DNA of 64,000 nucleotides from Phycisphaeraceae bacterium (GTDB lineage: Bacteria > Planctomycetota > Phycisphaerae > Phycisphaerales > SM1A02). The position numbers and the translations under genes were made by a program. Position 1 is the stretch's first letter. Each line of letters opens with the position of its first letter. Location: assembly GCA_019636755.1 (NCBI GenBank), contig JAHBWZ010000007.1:1-64000 (forward strand), written 5' to 3'. Under the pieces are notes generated by a model. It worked only from the letters and a program-made list of their open reading frames with translations. It was not told where the DNA came from and ran no database searches. Below are positions 25,157 through 34,132 of this stretch, in pieces.

Positions 25157-27475
25157 ATGGTGGATGGACTCTTCCACTCTTCTGTCGAGGCGGAACCGGC
25201 GGCCTACGCGCGCGTCGCAGTCGAGCGCGCTCTCGACAGGTATCCCGACGGGCTGACGTACGCGATTCCCACGCCGCTCGACGACATTGCGCCCGGAGAC
25301 CGGGTCCGTGTTCCGCTCGGCCGCGGCCACGCCCTCGCATCCGGATGCGTGGTCGAGATCATGTCGACCACGCCGCTGGAGCGTTCGCGCATCCGCGCCA
25401 TCGAGTCCCGGGAGGACGTGCCCAGGCTGCCCCGCCCGCTCATCGAACTCGCCAGATGGATCAGCCGGTACTACATCACCCCACTGGGCGTCGCACTGTC
25501 GGCGGTGCTCCCGGCGCCGGTCAAGCACCAGGTCGGGCGCCGGACGGTGCGCCTGGTCGAGCCTGGCGCCGCCGACCAGCCGGGCACCCGGCGCTCGCCG
25601 CAGCAGCGCGCCGTCCTCGACGCGCTTGCCCGGACGCCGGCAGACGAGTTCCCCATCGACATCCGGGAACTCGCCTCCGCAGCGAGAGTCCGGACGCTTC
25701 AGCCGATCGATCGACTCCTGAAGGACGGACTGCTCCGCGAGTCGCGGCGGACACGGATCGAGGCGAAGTGGGCCGACCCCCGGATCGACGCGACGACGCC
25801 CGCGCGTCTCACGCCGGCGCAGGCGGCGGTCATTGCTGCGATCGGTGACCAGCTGGAGGCCGGCTACTCCGGCCACCTGCTCTTCGGGGTCACTGGGTCC
25901 GGCAAGACCGAGGTCTACGTCCGGCTGATCGAGCGCGTGCTCGCCCACGGGCGCACGGCGCTCATCCTCGTCCCTGAGATCGCGCTCACGCCGCAGACCG
26001 GCGCCCGCCTTCTCGGGCGGTTTCCGGGCCGACGCGTCGCCGTCCTCCATTCCGCGCTGACCGCGGCGCAGCGCAGCCAGCAGTGGGACCTGGTGGCGAG
26101 CGGTGACGCGGAGATCATCCTGGGCGCCAGGTCCGCCGTCTTCGCGCCGATCCCGGAGAATCGACTGGGGCTCCTGATCGTCGACGAAGAACATGACGGT
26201 TCGTACAAGCAGGACCAGATGCCGCGCTACCACGGACGGGACGTCGCCATCCGCCGCGCGCAGATCGAGGCGTGCCCGATCGTTCTCGGCAGCGCCACGC
26301 CTGCTCTCGAGTCCTGGTTCAACGCCACGCGCGCGGGCCGGCTCCGGCTCCACCGTCTGCCGCACCGCGTCCCCGGGATGCAGCTGCCGGCCGTGGAGAT
26401 CGTCGACCTCGCCGACGAGCGGCGGGCGCGCGGCGCGGGCACCGCGGAGCGACTTCTCGGGCCGCGACTGGAACTGGCCCTGCAGCGATGCCTGGCCGAA
26501 GACGGGCAGGCGCTGCTTCTTCTCAATCGGCGCGGATTCGCGTCCTATACCGTCTGCGCAGATCCGGCCTGCGGATGGATCCTCTCCTGCGCACACTGCG
26601 ACGTGTCTCTCGTGCACCACCGCGATCGTCGGATCGCTGCGGGGGGCTTCGCACGCTGTCACCACTGCCTGACCGAGACGCGCCTGCCGACCGCATGCCC
26701 TCGCTGCGGAAGGGCGCTGCGGCAGCTCGGTCTCGGGACCCAGCGAGCGGTCGAGGAACTCGAGGCCGGGTTCCCCGATCTGCGCGACGGCGTGACGATG
26801 CTCCGCATCGACTCCGATTCGATGCATGGTGCACGCGATCTGCACGAGTCGCTCGATCGCTTCGGACGCGGCGAGATCCGCGTGCTCCTCGGAACGCAGA
26901 TGATCGCCAAGGGGCTCGACTTCCCGCGCGTCCGTCTTGTCGGCGTCCTCAACGCGGACACGGCCGCGAACCTCCCGGACTTCCGCGCATCGGAGCGCAC
27001 CTTCCAGCTGGTCAGCCAGGTCGCGGGGCGCAGCGGGCGAACCACCGACCCGCTCGGCCCCGCACGCGTCATCGTGCAGAGCTTCCGGCCTGACATGACG
27101 GCGATCCGACTCGCCGCCGGGCACGACTACGAGACATTCGCCGAAGGTGAACTCGAAGAGCGGATCGCGTGCGGCCTGCCGCCTGCCACGCGCATGGCGC
27201 GCATCGTTACCCGTGACGAGGAACTCGAGCGGAGCCTGTCGCTCGCACATGCGGTCGCTGACGGACTCCGGAGACGCGCCCCGGCGGCCATTCGCGTCAT
27301 CGGGCCTGCGCCGTGTCCCATCCCGCGCATCGCCGATCGATTCCGGCACCAGGTGGAGATTCTCGGACCTTCCGCCGGAGAGATCCACCGGCTGCTCACG
27401 GACGCCCGATCGGAGGGTGTCCTGACGCCGGGCCGCGCGATGGCGATCGATGTCGACCCGATCGCCCTGCTGTAG
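25157..27475 (+). CDS. priA: Primosomal replication protein N' (PriA helicase)
   Basis: A 772-residue 3'-5' helicase that restarts collapsed replication forks. The N-terminal DNA-binding domain (VAVERALDRYPDGLTYAIP) precedes the helicase core with Walker A GVTGSGKTEVY (about residue 244) and DEEHD (about 341). The cysteine-rich zinc region spans CADPACGWILSCAHC and, later, CHHCLTETRLPTACPRCG. Motif LLGTQMIAKGLDFPRV is family-typical. It stands alone downstream of the repeat region. Confidence 0.95.
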   Translation: MVDGLFHSSVEAEPAAYARVAVERALDRYPDGLTYAIPTPLDDIAPGDRVRVPLGRGHALASGCVVEIMSTTPLERSRIRAIESREDVPRLPRPLIELARWISRYYITPLGVALSAVLPAPVKHQVGRRTVRLVEPGAADQPGTRRSPQQRAVLDALARTPADEFPIDIRELASAARVRTLQPIDRLLKDGLLRESRRTRIEAKWADPRIDATTPARLTPAQAAVIAAIGDQLEAGYSGHLLFGVTGSGKTEVYVRLIERVLAHGRTALILVPEIALTPQTGARLLGRFPGRRVAVLHSALTAAQRSQQWDLVASGDAEIILGARSAVFAPIPENRLGLLIVDEEHDGSYKQDQMPRYHGRDVAIRRAQIEACPIVLGSATPALESWFNATRAGRLRLHRLPHRVPGMQLPAVEIVDLADERRARGAGTAERLLGPRLELALQRCLAEDGQALLLLNRRGFASYTVCADPACGWILSCAHCDVSLVHHRDRRIAAGGFARCHHCLTETRLPTACPRCGRALRQLGLGTQRAVEELEAGFPDLRDGVTMLRIDSDSMHGARDLHESLDRFGRGEIRVLLGTQMIAKGLDFPRVRLVGVLNADTAANLPDFRASERTFQLVSQVAGRSGRTTDPLGPARVIVQSFRPDMTAIRLAAGHDYETFAEGELEERIACGLPPATRMARIVTRDEELERSLSLAHAVADGLRRRAPAAIRVIGPAPCPIPRIADRFRHQVEILGPSAGEIHRLLTDARSEGVLTPGRAMAIDVDPIALL

Positions 27476-27633
27476 GTGCTGTAGGAATCGCCCCGCTGCG
27501 GTCGTTTCCCGGATCCGACAACGCCCGCCCCGGATCCCATATCGCGCCCGGCGCTCAAGCCGGTCGACATCACGCCCGATGGCTGACTCGCATTCACGAC
27601 TCCGAGCCCGTCACGCTTTCCATCCGAGGCCCC

Positions 27634-28671
27634 ATGAGTTCCGCGCCGGATACACAGCCACCCACCGCGACCCGCGTCCTCGTGGTCGACGACGATACGT
27701 TCACGGCGCGCCTGATCTCCGCACACCTGACGGGGGCCGGCTACGTGGTGACCTCGGTCGCGGACGGAGTGGATGCACTTGAAGCCGTCCGCGCCAACCC
27801 GGTCGATCTTCTTGTCACCGACTGGCAGATGCCGCGGATGGACGGCCTGGCGCTCTGCCGGGCCGTGCGCGCCCTGACCGGCGTCCCCTGGGTCTACACC
27901 ATCGTGCTGACCGCGTGCGACGGCTCTGATGCCGTCGTCGAGGCCTTCGATGCCGGCGCTGATGACTACCTGGCGAAGCCCTTCGACGCCCGGGAACTGC
28001 TCGCCCGCGTGCGTGCCGGCGAGCGCATCGTGCGCCTCGAGCGCGACCTCCAGCGGCGCACGACGGAGACGCGGCAGGCGCATACGGAACTTCAGCTCGC
28101 ATTCCGCGAACTCGCGAAGGTGAACCGCCAGCTCGATCGCCTCGCACTGACCGACGACCTCACCGGGCTGGCCAATCGCCGCGCCGCCATGACGAGCCTC
28201 GATCGCACCTGGGACGAGTCGGCGCGCCACGACGATCCGCTCGCCATCATCGTGCTGGACATCGATCATTTCAAGCACATCAACGACACGCTCGGCCATG
28301 CAGTCGGCGACCTGACGCTGCAGCGCGTCGCCACCGCGCTGCGCGATACCGCACGCGCCTACGACGGCGCCGCGCGGATCGGCGGCGAGGAATTCCTGGT
28401 GCTCTGTCCGCGGTCCTCGGAAGCGCAGGCCGCCGTGCTCGCGGAGCGGCTCCGGGATGTCGTCGCCGCGCTCACGATCGAGACGGACCAGTCATGCTTC
28501 CACGTGACCGTGAGTGTCGGTGTCGCTGAACGCGTTCCGGGCATGCGGTCTCCGGATGACCTGCTCCGGGCCGCCGACACCGCGCTCTACGAGGCAAAGG
28601 GCCGTGGGCGGAACCGGATCGAGCGGGCCTCGGCGCTCGCCGCGGAACCGGTACTGCCGGACGCCGGGTGA
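27634..28671 (+). CDS. PleD-type response regulator / diguanylate cyclase
   Basis: A 345-residue protein with an N-terminal receiver domain (VLVVDDD; phosphoacceptor D63 in VTDWQMP; conserved K in LAKPFD). A linking helix follows, then a GGDEF domain with an intact active-site GGEEF at 250-254. An inhibitory-site RxxD (RAYD) begins nine residues earlier, so both synthesis of c-di-GMP and product inhibition are predicted. DHFKHINDTLGHAVGD is the usual metal/GTP-binding region. No cognate histidine kinase is adjacent. The start ATG 27634 is selected because the receiver domain begins soon after. Confidence 0.92.
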   Translation: MSSAPDTQPPTATRVLVVDDDTFTARLISAHLTGAGYVVTSVADGVDALEAVRANPVDLLVTDWQMPRMDGLALCRAVRALTGVPWVYTIVLTACDGSDAVVEAFDAGADDYLAKPFDARELLARVRAGERIVRLERDLQRRTTETRQAHTELQLAFRELAKVNRQLDRLALTDDLTGLANRRAAMTSLDRTWDESARHDDPLAIIVLDIDHFKHINDTLGHAVGDLTLQRVATALRDTARAYDGAARIGGEEFLVLCPRSSEAQAAVLAERLRDVVAALTIETDQSCFHVTVSVGVAERVPGMRSPDDLLRAADTALYEAKGRGRNRIERASALAAEPVLPDAG

Positions 28672-28725
28672 CCCGGTCACGCCCGGTCCGTGGGCGGGCC
28701 GTCGCCCGACAGCCATTCTTCGGAC

Positions 28726-29880
28726 TCAGCAGCGCTCCGTCCGCGTGAAGCGCACGCCCCGGGCCGCCAGCCGCGCCAGCAGGCGTTCGACGAAGGCGTG
28801 GTCGCCCGCGAGCGCCTCCGGTGGATGCACACCGGGATTCTTCAGCCGGCCAGCCAGCAGTTCCATCGCCACCGCGGCGCACGGGAATCCTGTCGTCCGC
28901 GCCATGCTCGAGAACCCGGTCGCCACGTCGAACCGGTCGATCAGGTCGTAGCGGATCATGTGCGGAGTTCCGTCACGCCGGCCGTCCACGTCGATGCGCA
29001 TGACGGTCAGGTCCGCTTCACCCTCGCCGTAGGTCCACTGCGGGAAGAGCAGAGCGGCCAGGACATCGCGCGGCACCACGGGCGCGCCACCGACGTCGAC
29101 CGTCAGGGTGCTGAAGAGGCCGGCGGTCCGGAAGGCGCGCATCAGGTCGGCATGGCCGGGATAGCGCAGGGTGCGCTCGCGCATGAACGGGATCTCCAGG
29201 GTGTCACAGAGCGTGCGGAGACCGTCCGTGTTGAATGCCTCCAGCGTTCCGACGCCGGGAAAATCCACCGGCTCGACGCCGCTGAGCGCCTCGCGGACGA
29301 CGATCCGGCCCCCTTCCACCAGGCGCGCGGGCCGTACGTACTCCTCGATGACGTCCGCCGGCGCGAAGCCGGCCTTGTACTGGAACGGATGCCGCCGTTC
29401 GACCGGCAGGCCACCGACCATGATCTCGAGCCGCTCCGGTCGGTCGAGTTCGCCTGCCGCGACGGCGCTGAGCAGATTGCTCATGCCCGGCGCCACCCCG
29501 AAGTCCGTGTACACCGTCGCACCGCAGGCCCTGGCGCGCGCATCCAGCGTCCGGGCATCCTCGGCCATGAATGAGATGTCGACGGCCGACCGGCCCGCGT
29601 CGATGATCGCCTCCAGAGCCGCGAGGCCCAGGTGACTCGCGAGCGCCCCGACCACGACATCCGCACCACCCGCCAGCCGGGCAACCTCGGCGGGATCCGA
29701 AAGATCCGCCCGGACCGTCTGCGCACGACCGGCGGTCCGGCGCGCCACGCACTCCAGCGCCGCGTCGGACCGATCCGCGACGCGCACCTCGGGTGCGGGG
29801 GTCCCCGCCCCGCCCTGTACCAGGTCGGCGGCGATGACCGATCCGACCATGCCGCCACCAAGCACGAGTATTCCTGGCAT
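28726..29880 (-). CDS. Saccharopine dehydrogenase-like oxidoreductase
   Basis: A 384-residue NAD(P)-dependent enzyme. The Rossmann motif ILVLGGGMVGSVIAADL opens the protein. RADLSDPAEVARLAGGADVVVGAL and DFGVAPGMSNLL are family landmarks, as is the C-terminal YDLIDRFDVATGFSSMARTTGFPCA. Relatives include saccharopine reductase, lysine-ketoglutarate reductase and carboxynorspermidine synthase; which reaction this one carries out is not clear. It stands alone between convergent and divergent neighbours. Confidence 0.85.
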   Translation of the reverse strand: MPGILVLGGGMVGSVIAADLVQGGAGTPAPEVRVADRSDAALECVARRTAGRAQTVRADLSDPAEVARLAGGADVVVGALASHLGLAALEAIIDAGRSAVDISFMAEDARTLDARARACGATVYTDFGVAPGMSNLLSAVAAGELDRPERLEIMVGGLPVERRHPFQYKAGFAPADVIEEYVRPARLVEGGRIVVREALSGVEPVDFPGVGTLEAFNTDGLRTLCDTLEIPFMRERTLRYPGHADLMRAFRTAGLFSTLTVDVGGAPVVPRDVLAALLFPQWTYGEGEADLTVMRIDVDGRRDGTPHMIRYDLIDRFDVATGFSSMARTTGFPCAAVAMELLAGRLKNPGVHPPEALAGDHAFVERLLARLAARGVRFTRTERC

Positions 29881-30178
29881 CGTTGACTCCTCGCGGGATT
29901 ATGCAGCGCGGGCGACCGCGTCGTGCCGGACGGGTCGCGGGCCGCTCGCCTGCTGAGCGCAGGCCGGCGCCGCGCGCGGGGCCCATCCGCGATCGCCTGG
30001 ACCATGCCGCAACGGTCGGTCGCCGGTGCCGGCGGACGCGGCCTGTTCCAGGCGGATCGCCCGGGGAGGATTGACCTCGGCGACAATGCGGGCGACCATC
30101 CCGGATCTGCGCCCGACGCCGCGCTGCGCCGGCCTCGTGCTGTCCCGGCCCGGCGCCGGCACGGAAGGACCCACCACC

Positions 30179-32455
30179 ATGCTGATCACCTGCACCACCA
30201 CCATTTCCACCATCGCGGCGTCGCTGCTGTCCGGCACGCTGCTCCTTCAGGCAGAGATCGCGCCGGCGCCTCCCGGCAAGGATGCAGGCCCCGGCGCGGC
30301 GCCCGTCCCGCTCGTTCCCCGTGAGGTGCTCTTCGGAAACCCGGAACGATCCTCGCCCGCGTTCAGTCCGTGCGGTCGCTGGATTGCCTTCCTGGCGCCG
30401 CTCGGCGGCGTCCTCAACGTCTGGATCCAGGACGCGGACGGTGGCGACGCGCGGCCCGTGACGCGCTCGAAAGACCGGCCGATCCGGATGTTCCGCTGGG
30501 CATACAACAGCGAACAGATCCTCTACCTGCAGGATCGCGGCGGCGACGAGAACTTCCATCTCTTCGCCGTCGACCTCGCCAGCGGCGATGAACGCAACCT
30601 GACGCCCTTCGACGGCGCCCGCGCCATGCCCATGGCGGCAGAGCCGGATCGCCCCGATGAAGTGCTCGTCAGCGCGAACAACCGGAACGCGGCGCACATG
30701 GATGTGCTGCTCATCAACACGCGCACAGGCGCCATCCGGACGATCTTCGAGAATACCGAGGGGTACCTGGGGTTCCTGGCCGACGCCGACTATCGCATCC
30801 GGATGACGACCTCGATGGAGGAGGACGGCGGCACGGTCTACCGGATTCACGACGACGCCTCCGGTCGCTGGGAGGAGTTCCTCCGCGTCCCGATGGAAGA
30901 CGCGATGTCGACGGGACCGGTCGCCCTCTCGAAGGACGGGTCGACGCTGTACATGCTCGACTCGACCGGCCGAGATACGGCCGGGCTGATCGCCGTCGAC
31001 CCGGTCCCGGGCGGGCACGGCCGGGCACGCGTGATCGCAACGGATGCGCGCGCCGACATCGGTGGTGCGCTCATCGATCCGAAGACCAGGAAGCCGCAGG
31101 CGGTCAGCGTTGAGTACCTCCGGACCGAGTGGCGCGTCATCGACGAGTCGATCGCGGACGACCTGGCCGCGCTCCGCACGCTCGAGCGCGGTGACTTCAA
31201 CGTCGTCAGCCGGACGCTCGCGGATGACCGCTGGATCGTGGCATACGAGCCGGACGACGGACCGGTCACCTGGTACACCTGGGACCGCAAGGCACGGGCC
31301 GCGACCCGGCTCTTCACCAACCGCCCTGCGCTCGACTCCTACACGCTCTCCGTCATGCGCCCGGTGGAGATCGTCAGCCGCGACGGGCTGACCCTGCCGT
31401 CCTATCTCACCGTCCCCTACCGACCCGATCGTCGCGCGGTACCGATGGTGCTTCTTGTCCACGGAGGACCCTGGGGACGGGATTCGTGGGGCTTCGACCC
31501 TTACCACCAGTGGCTGGCGAACCGAGGATACGCGGTGCTCGCCGTCAACTTCCGCGGATCGACCGGGTTCGGCAAGCGCTTCCTCAACGCGGGGAACCGC
31601 GAGTGGTACGGCCGGATGCAGGATGACCTGATCGACGCCATCGACTGGGCGATCGGCGAGGGCATCGCCGACCCGGACCGGATCGCGATCATGGGCGGGT
31701 CATACGGCGGCTATGCGACGCTTGCGGGCCTGACGCGCGATCCGGAGCGGTTCGCCTGCGGCATTGACATCGTCGGCCCGTCGCACGTCAGGACACTGCT
31801 GGAGACGATTCCGCCGTACTGGCGACCGCTCATGGCGATGTTCGAGACGCGCGTCGGATCGCTCAGCGAGCCGGCATACCTGGACTCGATCTCGCCCCTG
31901 TCATACGTGGACCGGATCCGGCGTCCGCTGCTCATCGGGCAGGGCGCGAACGATCCGCGTGTCAAGGTCTCGGAGAGCGATCAGATCGTCCAGGCGATGC
32001 AGTCCCGGAACATCCCGGTGACCTACGTCGTCTTCCCGGACGAGGGCCATGGTTTCGCGAAGCCGGAGAACAACATGGCGTTCAACGCGATCACCGAGAT
32101 CTTCCTCGCGAAGCATCTCGGGGGACGCTTCGAGCCCCTCGGCGACACCGTCGCGCTCTCCACCGCGCAGGTGCGCAGCCTCGGCGACCTCGAACTCACG
32201 AACGTCGACCTTTATGTCCCGTCGGAACAGCCGGAGGATCCGGCGGACGCCGGACCGGTCTCGATCGAGGATCTCCCGCCGGAGCAGCAGGCACAGATCC
32301 GCATGATCCTGGAGCAGTTGCGGCAGATGCCGGCCGACCAGCTCCCGCTCGTGCGCCGGCAGATGGAATCCCAGGTGAACGCCGCCCCGGTGAACATGCG
32401 GCCCCTTCTGCGCTACCTCATCCAGGAACTGAAGTCGATGGAAGACAGAGGTTGA
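30179..32455 (+). CDS. S9-family prolyl-oligopeptidase-type serine peptidase
   Basis: A 758-residue exported peptidase: signal-like N-terminus, then a beta-propeller (about 45-400), then an alpha/beta-hydrolase domain. The nucleophile is S508 in MGGSYGGYATLAG. The acid is in QGANDPRVKVSE and the histidine in PDEGHGFAKPENN, so the triad is complete. A helical extension after the catalytic domain (about residue 655 onward, PPEQQAQIRMILEQLRQMPADQ) is not part of the usual fold. GGAAGGA upstream of 30179 supports this ATG over an earlier open frame. It overlaps no neighbour but lies six bases before the next gene, so the pair forms an operon. Confidence 0.92.
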   Translation: MLITCTTTISTIAASLLSGTLLLQAEIAPAPPGKDAGPGAAPVPLVPREVLFGNPERSSPAFSPCGRWIAFLAPLGGVLNVWIQDADGGDARPVTRSKDRPIRMFRWAYNSEQILYLQDRGGDENFHLFAVDLASGDERNLTPFDGARAMPMAAEPDRPDEVLVSANNRNAAHMDVLLINTRTGAIRTIFENTEGYLGFLADADYRIRMTTSMEEDGGTVYRIHDDASGRWEEFLRVPMEDAMSTGPVALSKDGSTLYMLDSTGRDTAGLIAVDPVPGGHGRARVIATDARADIGGALIDPKTRKPQAVSVEYLRTEWRVIDESIADDLAALRTLERGDFNVVSRTLADDRWIVAYEPDDGPVTWYTWDRKARAATRLFTNRPALDSYTLSVMRPVEIVSRDGLTLPSYLTVPYRPDRRAVPMVLLVHGGPWGRDSWGFDPYHQWLANRGYAVLAVNFRGSTGFGKRFLNAGNREWYGRMQDDLIDAIDWAIGEGIADPDRIAIMGGSYGGYATLAGLTRDPERFACGIDIVGPSHVRTLLETIPPYWRPLMAMFETRVGSLSEPAYLDSISPLSYVDRIRRPLLIGQGANDPRVKVSESDQIVQAMQSRNIPVTYVVFPDEGHGFAKPENNMAFNAITEIFLAKHLGGRFEPLGDTVALSTAQVRSLGDLELTNVDLYVPSEQPEDPADAGPVSIEDLPPEQQAQIRMILEQLRQMPADQLPLVRRQMESQVNAAPVNMRPLLRYLIQELKSMEDRG

Positions 32456-32461
32456 TCCACC

Positions 32462-32929
32462 ATGCATGACGCGTCGGGACCGGTCTTCGTCAGTCAGCTC
32501 CCCTACGAGTCCGCGCGCATCCACGCCGCGGCGATCTACTGCTCCGACGGCCGGGTCGGCGAACACTTCGACGACTTCCTCCAGCGCGGCCTGGGCCTTC
32601 CTCGATACGACCGCGTCGCCCTGCCCGGTGGACCTGCCGGCCTGGCCGGACACCCGCAGGCACATCTGGAGGAACAGGGGGTCGTGGATGAACTTCGATT
32701 CCTCGTGGAAGCGCACGGGCTCTCCCGCGTGGTCCTGATCGCCCACGAAAACTGCGCGTTCTACGCCGCGCGACTGGGCCTGGGTGATCGGCGGCTCGTC
32801 CTCATGCAGCGGGCGGACCTCGTCCGTGCCGCGGCGCTGGTCCGGCGCGTGACCGAGGTACCGATCGTCGAGGGATACTTCGCCAGATTCACAGGGGGCG
32901 GCATTGCCTTCGACCCGGTCGAAGTGTGA
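32462..32929 (+). CDS. Compact beta-carbonic-anhydrase-like protein
   Basis: A 155-residue protein that keeps the beta-carbonic anhydrase zinc pattern in minimal form: C27-S-D29-G-R31 (CxDxR) and H95-E-N-C98 (HxxC). GEHFDDFLQRGLG and DELRFLVEAHGLSRVVLIAHEN follow the family layout. It is shorter than ordinary beta-carbonic anhydrases (about 200 residues) and lacks their C-terminal helices, so activity is uncertain. It starts six bases after the S9 peptidase stop and is surely co-transcribed. Confidence 0.7.
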   Translation: MHDASGPVFVSQLPYESARIHAAAIYCSDGRVGEHFDDFLQRGLGLPRYDRVALPGGPAGLAGHPQAHLEEQGVVDELRFLVEAHGLSRVVLIAHENCAFYAARLGLGDRRLVLMQRADLVRAAALVRRVTEVPIVEGYFARFTGGGIAFDPVEV

Positions 32930-33272
32930 AACCACACACGGTCCTGCGCCAGCGACCGACATTCCTCCCGATCCCGTAACCGCCCGCGGTGATCAGTGCC
33001 CGCATCGCAGACGCCGCAGTCTGCCCAGTGTGACACGCTGATCACGTCGCGGTCGCGGCGCACTCTTGCATCATGTGTGCATTCGAGTACGCTGAGGCGG
33101 ACTCTCACCGCGCGTGGCGCCCGCTTCGGTCCCGCCACCGCGCTCTCTCTGGATTCTCGTGGCCTGTCGGGGCCGTTCCGCCCCGCGTCGCCCATCTCTC
33201 TCGGGCTGGCCACCTCGGTCGGTCTCTCCGGACGGCTCCCGGGAAGACATGCATGAAGGAGGAATGTTCAAG
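32930..33272 (+). promoter_or_regulatory. Leader of the PEP-CTERM-like gene, with a strong ribosome-binding site
   Basis: A 343-bp region with no gene. Near its end, AAGGAGG at 33256-33262 lies ten bases before ATG 33273. That decides the start, because earlier in-frame ATGs at 33249 and 33264 precede the site or touch it. No promoter boxes were convincing. Confidence 0.6.
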
Positions 33273-33794
33273 ATGAAGAACGCCATGATTCTCGCCGCAA
33301 TCGGTGCGGCCACCGCGGTCGCCGGCTCGGCGAGCGCGGGCATCGTCGAAGTGATCAACATCGGCAACCTCACGCTGGCCGGCAATCAGTCGATCACCAT
33401 TCCGTACCAGGCCGATCCGGGCAACACCAGCGCCGTCATCGGCTTCACGGTTGAGCTCGACTTCGATGACAGCAACGATCCCTTCGCGTGGGCGTCCGAC
33501 CTCAAGCTGGACTTCAACGGCTGGGGGTACTCGGTCGGCGGCTACACCAACATGGTGAATCCGTGGGACTTCCAGGACGCGGATCCCGCCGGACATTACT
33601 TCCATGACGGGATCGGCGATCTCGACGGCCTGGCGAAGTCCGACCTCACCGGCTTCACGTTCACCAACGACTTCAGCTTCAACTTCGCCGTGTCGTGGAA
33701 CAACGTGGTCATCACGCTCTACAAGGTTCCGGCCCCGGGCGCGCTGGCGCTCTTCGGTCTCGTGGGCCTCGCCGGCTCGCGGCGCCGGCGCTGA
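33273..33794 (+). CDS. Secreted protein with a PEP-CTERM-like sorting tail
   Basis: A 173-residue protein with a signal peptide (MILAAIGAATAVAGSASA-G) and a beta-rich acidic body. It ends KVPAPGALALFGLVGLAGS-RRRR, a PAPGA variant of the PEP-CTERM sorting signal (short motif, hydrophobic helix, basic tail). Such proteins are processed by exosortase-type systems; no exosortase is in this window. The strong ribosome-binding site and following hairpin suggest high expression. The function of the body is unknown. Confidence 0.75.
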   Translation: MKNAMILAAIGAATAVAGSASAGIVEVINIGNLTLAGNQSITIPYQADPGNTSAVIGFTVELDFDDSNDPFAWASDLKLDFNGWGYSVGGYTNMVNPWDFQDADPAGHYFHDGIGDLDGLAKSDLTGFTFTNDFSFNFAVSWNNVVITLYKVPAPGALALFGLVGLAGSRRRR

Positions 33795-33833
33795 ACGCAG
33801 CGACCTGCCGGTTCGACCCTCTGACCCTTCCTC

Positions 33834-33859
33834 AGGACCCCCGCCTCGGCGGGGGTCCT
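33834..33859 (+). terminator. Hairpin terminator after the PEP-CTERM-like gene
   Basis: AGGACCCCCGC (33834-33844) pairs with its complement at 33849-33859 around a four- to five-base loop, 40 bp after the stop. It is followed by GTCGTTCTGCC, a poor T-tract, but position and stability fit a terminator. Confidence 0.65.
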
Positions 33860-34132
33860 GTCGTTCTGCCCCCGGGGGGGGTGCGACTCGACGGCATCCG
33901 CGGGCGGGCCGATGGCCGGTTGCGTGCTGATAACAGCAGACGCGGATCGCACCGCGTCTTTTCCATCGCCACGCGCCTTCGCCCGCGCCGTCCAGCCGCC
34001 TCATCCCGCACAGCCCCGACCAGGCGTGCCGGACAGTGCGCGAGGAACACTGATACCGCACGCCGGGCGCGCCGACAGAGGCCGAAGCGGTGGTGCGCCC
34101 GCACCCGCGTAACCCACTCGGAGCCTGCTTGC
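33860..34132. other. Gap before the fibro-slime gene
   Basis: GC-rich DNA holding the presumed promoter of the next gene. No recognisable coding frame, repeat or box was found. Confidence 0.25.

Noticed and set aside
23795-27388. Very long minus-strand open frame (about 1200 codons) across the repeat region and priA
   Set aside because: It is antisense to priA, has no family resemblance and contains repeat-derived Cys-rich sequence; long antisense frames are expected at this GC content.
33030-33080. Sigma-54 promoter before the PEP-CTERM-like gene
   Set aside because: A GGCGC...TTGCA pair is present, but the spacing between GG and GC is wrong.
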